Below, one piece after another: positions 1-14,600 of a stretch of 64,000 nt of DNA. A model generated the notes under the pieces. The model was not told where the DNA came from and did no database searches. It saw only the letters and a list, made by a program, of their open reading frames with translations. The stretch covers positions 558,001 through 622,000 of the forward strand of contig QEYB01000406.1 in the NCBI GenBank assembly GCA_017562135.1, in the 5' to 3' direction. Position 1 is the stretch's first letter, and each line of letters opens with the position of its first letter. The stretch is from Dipylidium caninum (Eukaryota; Platyhelminthes; Cestoda; Cyclophyllidea; Dipylidiidae). A program made the translations under genes and the position numbers.

Positions 1-2646
1 AGACGAGAAATTTATTTAGATCAAAAGAGAAAAACTCGGTAAGAATAAGTAACGCGATTCATATCCTATATTAAAAGTCCTCATGGATAGTATAAATATA
101 AAATTAAATAGATCCCTCAATATAAAATGCTAGTTGCCGATTACATAAAAATAATCGGATCAGTAAACACAAAATCAAACCAAATGACGATGTTAATAAA
201 TAATAATATTCAGTTCCCCCTTAAAAATAAAGTTGAAATACGATTTACCCATCGAAATCGGATAAATCACACTGTATAGTCTCATGGAACGACCAGTGTA
301 GAAAATCAAAGTTTGATAAAAGGTGGTCCTCTTTAAAATAGCAACATGAAAAATTGGAGCTTACTATGAGAACTCTTCGTTCCATATTGGGTTACAGCCC
401 GTTAAGGCTCGTGTAAAAGATTTCGCTCCATTGATATCCAATGCGACGATTACAGCAATGGAACTATTGAACCCCTGGAGCCGCGCCTCTTTGACTGTTA
501 AATAAAATTACCACTAAGCTTTTTAAGATAAATTAAGAAATCGATAAGCTTCTAGCAAACAAAAGCGTCAATTCTAAGTGAAAAATTGAATACAGTATAA
601 AAAGGTATATATGCGGACATTAAATAGCCCAAAAATAAATTAACGCAGATCGGTTAACTTTAAGAACACTCATAATAATCAATAGTCTCAAAAAAACCGA
701 TGCTAGCGATTTTCTGATAAAAATTAAAAAAACTTATAAATGAAATTTTTGACAGAAGCAATAAACAGTGAAAACGGCAAAAATGGCGAAATAAGGAGAA
801 GTTTTTGACATAAATGTGTATAAGTATGAAGAATACAAAATATATACACACAAAACATGAGACCGTTCAAGTTAGCGTAAGTAAGCGCTTAATAATTGGT
901 GGGTTGTGTGATCCCGACAATCTTACCTTCAATGCATAAAATAGGCATGTTTATTGTAAGATTGCAACATATTCATAACGACTATGCTGCAGGTCTAAAT
1001 AGGCTCCCTCAAAGGCATACAAAATAACATTCCAAAGGGTATAAACAAATATAAAGGTCAAGTAGGCACAAATAGCCTTCAAGAACAAACCTTTACATTT
1101 CTGGGTAAAGTTTCTTATACGTAAACATTGCGTGTTAATATAATTAACAATCTCAACATTTGTGATTTGTGATCAATTGCTCATGCCGTTAGGGAGAAGG
1201 ATATGAATTTAGAAGCTCTATTGTCGAGATATCACAATTGTTAAGGAAAAATCTTTACAAAAGATGAATGGCAAGGCTTATTGCAATTTTCAGACGTCTG
1301 AAGGGTAGCCGAATTCAAGAAGCCAATCACTTGCCTCGATCGCGGGATATGCGTCAGCCCCCATCTTCCATTTTTACTCATACGCGTTAACTAACATAGG
1401 GCCATTGATCGTTATGATGCACCCATGTCTTTCATTGGTGTTCGTTATTTTGCAATGACCAAAGATGGCACTCTCCAACTTGGATCAAGTGACAATATAC
1501 GTTCGAGAGCGACTGAAATTACCTGTGCACTATGGGTTGCAGAATTTATGCGCACGGTGGGATTTTCCGTAGACCAACCATCGTAGAATTACTATCATCA
1601 ACTTTACTCATCAAAGCTTATACCTGATTGGTTAGATTAACAAGGACAATGTTGTGTGCATTCATTAATCGTTTTCAATTAGCTATTTTTTCGCAGTAGA
1701 CTATGTATCTGCTTATTTCACTGGTACTTATTTAAAGACCTCCTCATATTTTACCAGCTTACAGGTCGTTTAGCCATCGTGTGACCAGCATGGGATGCAG
1801 TATATATTATATGCGATTTTTAGAAACCTATTTTCCTCTACAATTTGCTTTTCGTCCATTGCTAAACCCTTTAGTACTTGTGATCATTATTTGAGCCGAT
1901 CTAATTAAAGATTATGGATCCGTGACAGATGTTGTCACTTTAGTAGAATATGTGGTCTTCCCTTTACCTTTTGCATGGGCCTCTGGGTTGATTTGTTTCG
2001 TTATGCTGTCTACAGCTACGTAGATGTTTGGTGCTTTCCCTCCACTATAAAATGCATATATAATGTGTTCAAATTAAGTTGTTGTGATTTAAATTGCCCT
2101 GAAACACGGCATTTGTAGTTTCTTTTGTCTTTTGCGTTTGTACCAGATTTCAGTTCGTGCTTCTTTGCCGCTATTTTTTATCAACTACCATATTGCATAC
2201 ATATTTTTTTTATGATAATGATTATAATACCCGTATAGTTATTTGCAATAATCATTTAAAAATAAAGGTCGTTCTAGTGAAGCCGTGACTAGTAAACTGC
2301 CTTAGTCAAAATAGTTTATTTCGTAGACATATCTTTTACTTTTGCCTCAATTATCTCAAGTGGATCAATAATTTACCTTATATCCCATGTGATCTATCCA
2401 GAACTTGCTATTTAGACATAAACACGGTCTTTAGTCTGTATTCTCTGTTATTATTAATTAGTATAACCTGAGGTTGGTATATAAAACATACCTTTAAGTC
2501 CCATATTTTTTAACAATCCTCTTTGATTTCTTCTAATAACATTGTACTTTATAAACCCATTGTTTTTTACAGCTATATAGTCCACTTTTCTGAAGTACCC
2601 CGATAATAAAGCACAAAAGATTCCCCTTAATGGCACAACGAAAGCT
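1..2646. other. No recognisable gene (AT-rich flank)
   Basis: This AT-rich stretch has short, stop-interrupted frames on both strands. I see no splice-supported exon and no repeat or RNA gene that I recognise. Two plus-strand patches, about 350-505 and about 1402-2045, read like short protein segments broken by stops, but neither matches a family I know. The last part must hold the 5' leader of the MED25-like gene. Its frame is open from the TAG near 2578 to the ATG at 2647, so an additional upstream exon cannot be excluded. Confidence 0.5.
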
Positions 2647-5600
2647 ATGGAGTCGCAAATGAATGCCCCACAAGTATCTGTGGATGCGTATGGTTCAAGC
2701 ACAGTCTCTGTTGCAAGCGTACCTGCACAGGCCGTCTTTGTTCCAACCCAACTTCCACCGCGGCCCACTTCAAGTCCCTCTACTCTTCTTCCTCCAGAGT
2801 CCCTTTATCCCTCCAATATGGCTGTTGAATCCCCAGTCTTTTCTGATACCTCGAACCTCCCTCAGGTTGAATCAAACAATACTCCAGTTTTACAGACACT
2901 TATGGAAATACACTCTATGGTGAACGATCGTGACCTTACTCCCGTGGAAGAGAGCGCTGTGGTCCAACTGTTAGCCTCAGTTAAACCCATCGAACCACCA
3001 ATTTTCGAGATGCCCCAACCACAAGAAAAACAAAAAGAAAAGGAAGACGAAGAAGCAAGAGCAGAAGTGGAGCCGAATGAAGGAAATATTGGAGAAGATA
3101 TAAGATTGGGACAAAATGAACAGGAGTTGCACGAAGGAATTATTAATACGAAATCTTCTCCGCATTCTCCGTCTTCTCTCGTTCCCTCTGTGGCAGCTGC
3201 TGTTGTAGCAGAAAGTGCGTCACCCATAACAGAAGACAAAACGGCGGTAGCAGCGGTTGATGAGGTCACTGATTTTGTAGCTCAACATTCACCATCACGC
3301 TCTAAGAAGAAAGCGAAGCCCATTGTTCGGATGGCACGTAAACGAAGTCGAGTGTCTTCGACATTGCAGATGATGCGAGTTTATGCGGATACCTTACAAC
3401 CCGTTGACTGTGTGATCCTTGTTGAACGTTGTGCTCCTTTCTCCAAAAATACCTGTTTTATGGAGTATTTCAAGAAGGAATTTTTATCTAAAATCCTTAG
3501 GTGAGCTTTTCTCTTGATATTTATTAATCTGGTGTAGACTCTTTTCATTACTCCCTTGTATTCGTGAGTCTGCAGTGCGAAGGTTGTTATCATAAAAAGA
3601 GCGGTCTTTGAATCAATATCTACACCTTTATTTTCCGCAATAGGTTAGGGTTAAGGCTAACATTTGAACGCACTGTCAATAAGATATTCTTCTTTAATTG
3701 ATAGGTTTCCTGTTTTCCTTTCAGTGATCTAAATGGGGGCCCACCATTGGATACAAATTTTGGACGAGACGTAAATCATTTGTGCATTTTTTCTTAATTC
3801 TCGCCAAGACTATATATACTTATTTTATTTGGGTATATGAAACTGCAATTTACGATAACGCTGTCAAAAGACATGTCTGGATGACAACAAGCTGGAATGT
3901 GCGTACTTTTTTCTTTTCTAGTCTTATACTTCGCTCTACTCACTACATACCTTCGATTGGCGTAACCCTGAACCACCAACCACATTGGTCAGTGACACTA
4001 CCATCATTAAGAGCATCTTTACGGCTCTAGATACTCTCCAACCCACCGGCGTGCCCCCATTTGCTCGAAATGACCAAGGTATTCCTATAGTTCCGCTATT
4101 GCGCGCAGCCCTTAGCCTATTCGACAACCTAGAAACCCATCGCCGACGCGCCTTAAGGCTGCGTCTACGTCGTCGTCACCTGATTCTTCTACTGCGTTCA
4201 CAATGCGCCACACTTGAACCCCTTGAAGCCGAGGCAGCAATACTATCAGGGGAAGCAGTGGCTGAAGGTTCAGCAGCTGTATTGGGTTCGAAGGAGGGCT
4301 CGACGGCAGCGAGAACGGGATCATTGAACGGAATGGAGGGCTTGGTCGAGGGTGGAGTGCCTCGAAAAAGCGTATTGGCGCAACTTAGAGAGCTCCGTGT
4401 GGCCATGAGTGTCTTCTCCCCTTGTGAACACAAGAATTTGCGACGCCTGGCGCAGATGTGCAACATGCTGCCTCCAGATATTAGGCGCGATTCGGAATGG
4501 CCCACAGTCATCTTTTCGCGTGAGTTAAACACTTTTAATTGTCAGTCTGAGTTTATTTTAGATATTATTATTATTATTATTCGATATTATTAAATATTAA
4601 GTGTTTATTTTGCGGACTTAATCATCTTGTTTAACTTTTTATGTATATCTGTGGATGTGAGATAGTACCTACACTCTTTTCGATTTTTTGCAGCATCAGA
4701 TGAAGAGTTAACTAGCATTCATCGGTAAATGGGAGCCAGTTGCTAGGTGTTATTAGAGTACTGAAAACCGGTTTTCCTAGTCCTATTTGACAAACACTTT
4801 CATCTTTTGCGACACTTCTAAGTCCTAAAAATTCACACAACTGTCTTTTCTCTGGGCATGATGCTTTTGTGCGAATGAAATTTTGTTTGGTCGTTAGTGA
4901 ATGTCATAATCACGTATGGCAAATTCTTATTTACTGAAAATCCTTCTGAGAATTAATAACTTATGAGAAATACGAATTTTTTCTACAGTTTCTGGAAACC
5001 TTTACATGATGGAAGTTGCTTCCCATTCTCTTCTTTTTATTTCTCAAGTTCTCCACTTGGGAGGACATTGACAGTCATTTCAGATATCTGGATATTCCAT
5101 TAACTTCCTCTAATCAATCAGTGATTTATTCTAATGACTATAATCATGCTTACACTTGTTAATATTTTGGCGCGAATTTTTTGAAGCAATGCCAATAGTG
5201 AAAATCGTACTGAAGGTATTTTTGCTAGAAGGCTACGTCTTTACAGGAGATGTTACAGGGGTAAATCCGCATGCATTTCTCCCCACCCCTCACAGGTGAG
5301 ATATCTCAGGTCTCACTATCTCAACGCCATGCTAGCGGCCCCCTACCTCCCCGGCGCTCGGTACCACCACCGTCACCGCAACAACAGCGTCTTCAACAAC
5401 CACAATCACAGCCTTCGACTGCCGCGGGAAGTTCCGAGCCCTCACCTCGTCACCCTTCGCAACCGCAAAACCAACAGAAACATCAGCCACAAGCGCCGTC
5501 TTCAGTGCTCCAGCAACCGCCACCATCGGTGCGTCATTTGGTTGGAGGTCCGAGTGACTGCTCCGTTCCTTCCCCTCTTCAGGCAAGAATGGTGAGATAT

Positions 5601-8600
5601 CCTTCCAAGATTATTATTGTTCCCTTTTATCATACAAAGAAATTTTTGCTGATTTTAATGATCATACACCTGTTACATCTCGTTCATGGATGTTTTAGTG
5701 CGATTTTCAAAGTAGCCTTTATTAAAACCTTGTCCCCACTAATTTTCAGTGGACTACTTATCGAAGTTTGTGTTAAAATTGCAGTTCTTGTTTATGAAAT
5801 TAGCTGCATTGTTAAATAGTAGAACTGAAGAACTGAGAGGACGTAGGTAAATGTTAGAGGTGAAGATGCTTATGGTGAGTGATAGAGAACTACTTCCAGA
5901 ATTTCGAAACTCAATAATTTTGTTTTGTCTTGTAAAAATGATCCCTGTTAGCATGTCATATCTTTAATTTACCCTTTTTTATTACAATGGCAAAGGGGCT
6001 TTTAAGCCCTCAAGGCGCACTATGTGAGTGTCTTTAAGTGGAATGTTGTCACTGTGAATGATTGAAAGCACTTGGATTTTTGCGTGGTTGGAGGTTTTTG
6101 GGTAGATGTCTATGTACTTCAGGTGCCTGATTTTAATTATAATAATAATCAAGTAAACATACATAAACTCTACATAAACAATATCACTGAAATAAACCTT
6201 ATTCAATGCCACAATACTCACTTTTATGGTTTTGTATTCGAATTGTGCATTGTCTAGGATGTATTTTAAGCCCTCCCCCGTACGCTTCGAAGAGCCGGAT
6301 TCTCAGGTGTATATCTAATAGAACGCACTCACTAGTAAGGAGTGTATCGAAAAAAACAACCCATTGGAATGTTGACAAAGTGGACGTGGGACATTTTGCC
6401 CCATACACCCGTTAATATTGCTACATGTGGCCTGTTCCCAAGGCGAGAGGGCGTGCAATAGACGGTTAGTTAGGTCAGGGCCAATTTCGCCCTTGATGTA
6501 CCGTATCAAGGTTCCTCCGGTTTTTCGGTATACCATCTCATGTTATGCTCTAATTACTTTTTTCTTGTAAAACGCAACTATACATTTCCTTTGTCAATAT
6601 TTTTTTTCCAGTCCACTAGTGTTGTTTATTGTTGTACTCTATACCATGTCCCCATTGAATGTTAGTTAGACCTGATTAAATTGAGGTCTGTACCCCATGC
6701 CTATTATTTTTAGCCCTATTTAAAGCTTTAACACTCCCTCGAATCATTCATGTGGTCTTTAAGGAAACAACGTTTAGAATCGTAAATGTTTCAGTTATTT
6801 GGTGCTGGCGACTCCAGTAATTCATCAACTTTGGATAGACCTTTTATTATAACGATGAGGGAGAACCGTGCACTATTACAGGGGGATACCTTAAGACCAA
6901 CTTTTCATTGTCTTTCGGTAGCCTACATAACATAGATGGTGAGGTAATCGACTTTCATCTATATGTAATAAGCAGGTGGTGGAAGTTGGCCTAGTTGGTG
7001 CAATCATAGTTAAGGGGAAAGGCTACGTTACCCTAAAAAGTGGAAGATAGATGTGTTCTTTGTTTCTCTGAGATCATTAGGTAGATCTTGGTTAGATGGA
7101 CTGTTAACTAGTGATACAACTATTTATTCTAACGCTTTATCAGTTGCTTTCAAACTATACTTTTTCTGTTACTGTTTACTGTTTCAATGTGTAGCTCCAA
7201 TTCCGGGGGGGAAATGTGGTTATTTTTTGAATACAATGTATCTTTGCCTTATGTAAGACTAAAAAATTACGGCTTGTGTCGAGATCTATGCACTGCAAAG
7301 CTGAGTAGCTTTTATTCTTTTTAAGATGGCTTTGAAAAATTCGAAGAACTTAACGTGTGCACTTTATTGCAAAATCTCAACCTCCACTTCGCATTTCTCT
7401 TGTTTGCCTTCGACTTGAGGAATGTTTTTTTATTAGCAGGTTATTCTGGTTGTAAGGAATCTATTTGGATTCTCCCTATCTTTCTCGAAATGGCCATGTA
7501 ATGATGCTAGAATGGAATGGAATAGCTTGGGTGTTGGAGTTTATTCTTGTGAAATAAAGTGATATTCCATGAAATGAAAACGCGGCAATACTTACTTTAA
7601 GACTAAATAGTCGTGCCGATTGTCCCCTATCGCCTTCAACCTGGGAAGCGAAGAAATCCTGATGCGGGATATCCTAATATGGTGGCTGGTTTTCTTTCGA
7701 GATGGTAATAATCTTTGGGACTTTAGAGTAACTTTTTAACGATAAGCGAACTTATCAGATAACTGATTTACTCCGTGTGCTATTTTTCCTATTTTTCACT
7801 TCTTGCTTTAAAGTCGAGTTTCTGCTCGAATCCATCCCCCTCACGAACGGCCATGTAACACTAAAATCTTTTCATCACCATAGCCGATTCCTTTCCCCCC
7901 TGGCGGGAATCCGATGGTAGGCGGGGGGCAACCGCACACCGCCTTCTCAGGCCCAAATTCCATCGAACCCGCACAGGGCTACCATCTTCATCAACATGGT
8001 TTGCAGAGGTCTCTCGGTAATAACAGCGGACTTACAGGGCCTAGTAGTGTCCCCGACGTCTTTAGCATCACTTTCCAAGCTTCACCCATGCCTTCGCAAG
8101 GCTATGGGCTTGTACCACCGCCCTCTGTGGAAAGTCAGGTCTCCCGAACTTCACACCAATCAATGCCTGTACCGCAACAGCAGCAACAACCACAACAGGC
8201 ACCAGCACCGCAACAACAGTACTATTCACCGATGGCTCCAGCGTCTTATGAGGTACGTTTCAGATGTTGGCATGAAAATTTGTGAGAATCTTGGTGGAAC
8301 TATAGGGTCTTAAACAAATTATAATATATCGAAATAATCCCACATTGCGGTAAGGGCTAATAGTAACAAAACGGACAATGTCGGATGGGTCTACGTCTTA
8401 TGGGGTTTGCGATATGGCAGATACTTTGCAACAAAACCTTAGTATATTTCATATTTCCTTTTTGTAAATGGCAGCCTCTCAGGAGTATTTTTGTGGCGTT
8501 ATTTAATAGATTTAACCCTTTCAACCACTAATTCACTTATATATCCAAGACATGGGACATCAGGGTGTCTTTTGAGTGTGGAAGGACACTACCAGAGCCC

Positions 8601-11600
8601 AGAAAGTGTGGTAGAGATGTTACTTTTTTTCAACTAATTTTTCGAAAAATATGAAAGTTACATTCCTGTTGTCCGAGAGTGGGAGTATAGTAATTTTTAA
8701 GTGAGTTTGTTTAAGAAATTTTATTCAGCCTACTTTGAAATAATTCAACAATTTTTTGTGTGTCATTATGAGTGTCAACAGCACCAGTATTCCGTCACAG
8801 CTTCGTACTTTCGGGAAAAGAAGGGTGAGTGATACACTTAGACGATATTGCCATGAGGTCAACGTGAACAGTTAGCTAACTGAAGATTATTTTATCTTGG
8901 TATTACCAAAACAGTCAGTTCATTTTACTATCTTTACATGTAGTAAAGTGGACTTAAGGCTGCCCTAAATCAACTGAAGTCTATGTTTTCCGTCAACATT
9001 TGGAAATTTAACGGTTATTTCTCCAGAGTATGTCCATATAGTTTGACATATTTCAAATGGTGTATCAAAACTTATTGCAATCATCGGTTTACTAAAAGTT
9101 CTTTGCACTCACTTTTATGGTGTCTATTTGGACCAGTCTGCTTTACATGGCACTCAATTTTTCCATAATCTTCATCTGCATTTTTAGCGTAACTATTGGC
9201 AACCGCCGAGTTATTGCTATTAAACTTCTTTTTTAGACATATTTTTTGTTATGCTCCAATTCCTTACTCGCGATATATCTTTCCTTTCTCATGTTTTAGA
9301 GTGAAGGCGCTCTGCCAGGTCTCTCACCCGTAATGGCTTCTGACCCTTATCTTCGAGTTAACTACCCCCCCAACCCCAGTCCAATGTGCTCCACCTCAAA
9401 TATCAACATTAATTCCACCGCTTCTGCTGCCGTTGATTCTCAGTCTGCTGTTGGATTACAAAATTCCGCTGAAACCCTGAGTCCTGATCATCAACACCAA
9501 CAACAACAGCAGCAACAACAACCAAAGCAGCAACAATCACTGTCGCAACAGCAGGCTGTCCCTTCACCTTATGCTGTCGTCGGCACTCCACATTCCGCAG
9601 AGCCAACCAGCGTACAGTACCACCTACGCCAGCATCCCTCACCCTATCAAGCGCCGCAGCAGTCCCCAATGCCCGCCAACTCCATTCCTGCGTCCACGGC
9701 GGTGGGTGGGCAGTACCACCCTCCGGCCACACAGACCTACCCAATGTCCGAAATGAGTCGGTGAGTTCAAAATGTACTTTTGTGTAAATGGGATACCCGG
9801 TTTGGTCTTGAGTATGGAAAAAAATTAAACAACTCATCTCAGCAAAGTTATTTATGATGGCCATTAGCCCTTGTGCTTTTACCCAAATTATAAGGTTTAA
9901 TACCCTCTAGGTCATAATGTAACTTGAACGAAAATAAGGGTTTACTGGTGGAAGTCACTTGCATGTTTGCTCTCTAAACCAAAATTGTTAATAAGCTTAA
10001 TACTAGGTGCACTTATCATTGTGTGGAGATATGCAGCTTCAAAACAGTCGACGTCTTGTTGTCTCGTACATCGTGCAGTCATTTTACTTTCCTCATACAT
10101 ACAATGGAAAAGGCTGCAAACCAGAGCCTTGAACCTTATTTCATGTGTTTATTTCGGGATTAAAATACTCCTTTACATTTAAACGAGATGATTTTACAAA
10201 TTTAGTTTGTAGAAGATTTCACATTCCACTTACACTTGTTTTTTCTCTTTGAAACCACACAGACCTAATCGTGCCGTTGTCAATTTTTTCGCACTTGTCT
10301 GCCGTAAGAGGAGGTTAATCTTTGTTCTAAATGCGAGTAAACGCAAATCTTTTAATTCTCCCATGCTGAAATCTAACTATGTGAAACTTTATGTACCAGA
10401 TAAAACTAAGATTCCAGGATGAATTTTCGTTCATTGGCTCCCCCTTTTTAATTTGTAACGAGTCCCCGATGAATGAACGATTTACAATTCCATGTCCTGA
10501 AACGCCGCCTCTGAAGGCAAATCTGCTTTTTACCAGTCTCAAGATAGGGTGTGATTGTTACCTTTTGGTATTCTTCCCTTTAGTCTGCTTTACTGTCCCA
10601 CTCTCTTTGGCGATGTATCATGATCATTGCCGACTCCCTGAAATTTAGCTACTTACTAATCATTCGTAGTTTATTGGTTTCACGGAGGTACTGGCAGCTG
10701 TTTCTCCATTCTTGCGTCAGTAGTGGCCATTTACGGACATGAGGGTCCGGACGATTGTCTCTGTTAGATCCAATTCTATGGCACCTTATTTGCGCATCTT
10801 GGCAAATTCCACCAATCTGTTTTTTAAAATTGCATCCAACGCTCAAAATTGGAAGTAACAACATTTAGCAGTAAAAGTGTTGTCCCTTGACAACATAACT
10901 GTATTTATAACGCAATTCAGAGTTCATACCACAATGTGTGTGGCATAACTTCCTCTAGTCGTCAAAAAAATGCTTATTCTATTATGTAGTTTAAAGATTA
11001 ACTGGATTACTTGTTTTATTAGATACCAAAACATGGGTTCTCCGATGAACGCCATCCGCCCGTCCGCCTCTGCAGTCCCGTCTAGTCGTGGGGTGCTGGA
11101 GGAACGAGTACTCCTCTGGGAGGGTCAACTGAGCGCCCGCGGCCAGATTCTGCCTTATGTGCAAATTTTCTCCGAAATCACAGCTCCGTAAGTGCTCGAT
11201 TTCGTCTCTCTTTTTTCTCTGTGCAGCCCCTTTTTCTTCCGACGGCTTTTAACCCCCTACAACATTTTTTTTGTAGTTTGCTGTACTTACTTATCGAATT
11301 ACATTCTATCTTGCTAAGGACTAAAGTGAAGAAAATGGGAAATAATGTGTACCTCACGACAGTACTACGTTATACGTTTATAACCCTTGTTCATATCTCA
11401 CCCACAGCATTTGATAGCAGGTAGAAGTTCTCCTTTCCTCGCTTTCTGATTCGTATCCAGTGAGCATTTGATATACTTGTAATAAAACGTCAGGTAATTG
11501 GTTGGAAGGTCTAACAAGCAGGAAGTAAAACCTTTCTTCCATAGAATGTTTATCACTTCTACCATGCCCGAAGGATGATGTTTGATTAAAGGGATGGAGT

Positions 11601-14600
11601 TGTGAAGAAAACCATTGACACACAGAAACCATAGAAAACTGATTTCTAATCCTTAACTCGTATTTGCGTGAGAAATTAGATTTTTAAAAGGCGTACCTAT
11701 CGCGTGGCTGATATCGTTCAGCTTTTGCTTTATGCAACGATTCCTTTCCTCTAGCCTCCATTACAAGCACCTTTTGTAATTATTCCCGAGGCGTTGGTCA
11801 CTTTTGACAATGTCTCACAAAATCCACGATTAGGAATTGGTCATAAATTGTCGTCTTTTTAACCCTCTCAGCCGAATAAATTTTCCGTGGCAGAAGAGTG
11901 CGTGTGTGATGCTCCAGCTAGAGCAGGTTGATCGAGACAGCCAATTGGGTCAGATTCTGAGCCATCAAATGTCCCCCTACCTTCTTCCCACCCAACTCTC
12001 CATCGTTTGCAAGGTAGGCGCCCCTCACTTCCAAGTCCTTATTACCATAGATAATGCCTCTTCACCCTTTCATTTGTGGCACTTCCCCCCTTCCCTGGTT
12101 ATCGTTATTGTTCCTTTACACACTTGCTTTTGTTTATTATTTCCCTTTCGATGCAATTTTTTTACGTTGACTTAAAGACATGTCGATTGATGGTTTAGAG
12201 GGTAAGCTTTGCTTTGGCAACCGATATTTACTCAAGGGATCAGTTAGACCAACTGACCCAATGACATCTGAGGCGAACTGAAGCCTGGGTTGGAAGCATG
12301 TTAATTCAAAAATAAGGCGCAAAGTCAGTCTTAGACGCTTTAAAGAAATCAGGAGGGCAAAACATGCAAGATATTTACATTACGTGAACAAAATTAAGAA
12401 ATGTGATATGACGACATGTTTCTTAGGAGAGCTGTTGCCTTCGTACAAAGTCGATGTTTCATTGCGTTAGAAGAATTTTGAAGCATTTGTTTACCACTTA
12501 CACTCGCTATTCTACGGCCCCTGGGACACCGTGAAAGAAGTTGGCGTTTAATTCGATGGGATTTGACAATTCGTTTCCTGGACAATAGCATTTTTTTCAT
12601 CAGTGACGCCAGTCTGTGGTACAAGTGTCGGAACAACTTACAGTAATACTTTTTATAGCTGTATTTATTGTCTCCTTTGTCTTGTCTCCTTTAGAATCCG
12701 GAAATCCAGATGGCCATGCAGAAACGCCTGTTCACTCCTACACCCGCCTCCTTTACCGTGGGCATACTCCCACCCCTGGCCAGTTTTAACGGTTCTATTG
12801 CGCCGGGCATTGTTGCGTTTGTCTGTTTAATTTGCACCGAAGATGGTCGAATTATAGGTTGGTCACGTCCTTTCAACCCTTACCCATTGTTGTTGTTGCT
12901 TAGGTTATAATTTGTGAGTGGAGCAAGAAAATTATAATCAGTTAGATTGGGAGTGTTCACGCAACTACTGTCCTCCAGGGCTTTGGCTTACTTCAACTCA
13001 TGTTATTGCGGCAGTTTTTAAAACGCACGAAGTGTTTTGCCTACTGTCGACTTCCTTAGTATTTGATTTCCTATTATTGTCGAGACAGTAATGGTTTATC
13101 GTTGTTCTCGCTTCACGTCTCGGGCTCCAATAGCCCTTTTTTTCCATGAAAATGCACCCCTTCCATTAGAGGTCAAGTTAATAGACAAATTGCTCTTTGA
13201 GATGGAGTACGTTTAGTCTATGCGACATCTCTTTAGACCACGGGGGAAGTTTGATTGCTCCTTCCTTTTTTGTTTTTCTGTATATTGCAATGCATGCCGT
13301 AAAACGTAAAAATCTTGGAGCATGGTGTAATAGAATATCTTGTTCGAACAACCTAACCCGTGCGCATAATTATAATTTAGGACTTTCTTGGTTTTAATCT
13401 AGGTATATGTCGATGATTACATGCGGTTATAGTGACTGGTCTCCCCTTCTTTTTTCATAGCATATACAAAACGGATTTTGGCCTTATTATTATACTGCTC
13501 CTCCTCGAGTTCTCCACAAATCTGCAAAACAAACTTGATATGCTACCTCTGTAATTTCGTCTTAGTCTTTTTAAAGTACCACCTTCATTCATTATTTACC
13601 GCCCAGTTTGGCCTTGTGCAAGGAGCCATTTACGTATGTATGTAGCAAGAACGAACTTGTCCCGTGTCGATTTGCTTTTATATCTTTGAACTAACAAGGT
13701 CAACCTGATTTACGATCTTTTGGGTGCCAGAAGATGGCTTCCTTTGCGGGATTGAAAAACTTATTCGCACCCAATTCGTTTTATAATGCGAGGTACAAAA
13801 TCATCTCACTTTAATTTTGCGGTTTGACTCTAGTAATCTGATGAGTATGTGAAGTGACCAAAATCACTTACAGACCGCCCTTCGTGGCCACAGAGTTCAA
13901 CCAGTCATTCTTATTTTGCAATAATCTTCTAGGTTCTTACTTTAACTGAGCGTTGCAATAGACTCTCCGAGACCACTGTTGTTCTTTTCCTACTGTAATC
14001 GTCTTGGTCACACTAGGCCTAATGCCTAAAGACTCGGAGACATTCCGCGGTGACGTACTACTGCATCAATTGCACCGGTCCCAGAGAGGTATGACAGAAA
14101 GACAACAACAGCAACAGCAATATGATGCTGGTTTGTTGGACGTGGCATCTCACCAGCAACAGCAACAACCCTCGCCGGCCTACACGAGCAGCACTGCCTC
14201 TCTTCCCGCCACCCCTAACAAGATGGTGCGCACCTCAACTGCCGTAAGTGGGATGCGTCAGTGTGATTTCAATCTCTCCTTCGTTATTTGTTTTTTTATC
14301 ACCCGTGTGTATATTTCTCTAGGTTATGGGCAGTATTTCTCTGTTATATGTGCTACTAACATGTGAAATAGTTACGTTTAACTAAAACAACAAGTTGTCC
14401 ACTTCTGGGAATCACCTCTATTAAGGCCTTTAGTGAAATTGATTTTGATGTAGCTGTGACAGCCGGCTTTAATTCTGCTAACAAAGCTTATTGCTTGATA
14501 ATTGCGAAGAAAAATGTTCATTATAAGCTGAATTCATATAAAACGTGTTGAATTTCGCCTAACGACCCATTTTTCCTCCTTCTAGTCGGGCCATTAGACT

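Noticed and set aside
350..505. Open 51-codon frame ending at a TAA that overlaps AATAAA
   Set aside because: It could be the last exon of an upstream gene, but there is no good splice acceptor and no recognised family.
1402..2045. Protein-like patches broken by stops (for example SFIGVRYFAMTKDGTLQLG and LIKDYGSVTDVVTLVEYVVF)
   Set aside because: No family was recognised. Runs of this length occur by chance in AT-rich DNA, and a pseudogene cannot be shown without a parent sequence.
2862..3269. 135-codon minus-strand frame inside MED25 exon 1
   Set aside because: It is the antisense shadow of a Ser/Glu-rich coding exon, with low-complexity composition and no domain.
3782..4030. 82-codon plus-strand frame overlapping MED25 exon 3
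   Set aside because: It uses a different frame from the VWA match and covers intron sequence; the spliced reading fits MED25 better.
4694..4724. A 31-nt exon-like segment (acceptor TTTTTTGCAG, donor GTAAAT) in MED25 intron 3
   Set aside because: Including it gives a phase that no following acceptor can continue. Joining 4519 directly to 5296 keeps frame and matches the family (SREISQVSLSQRH).
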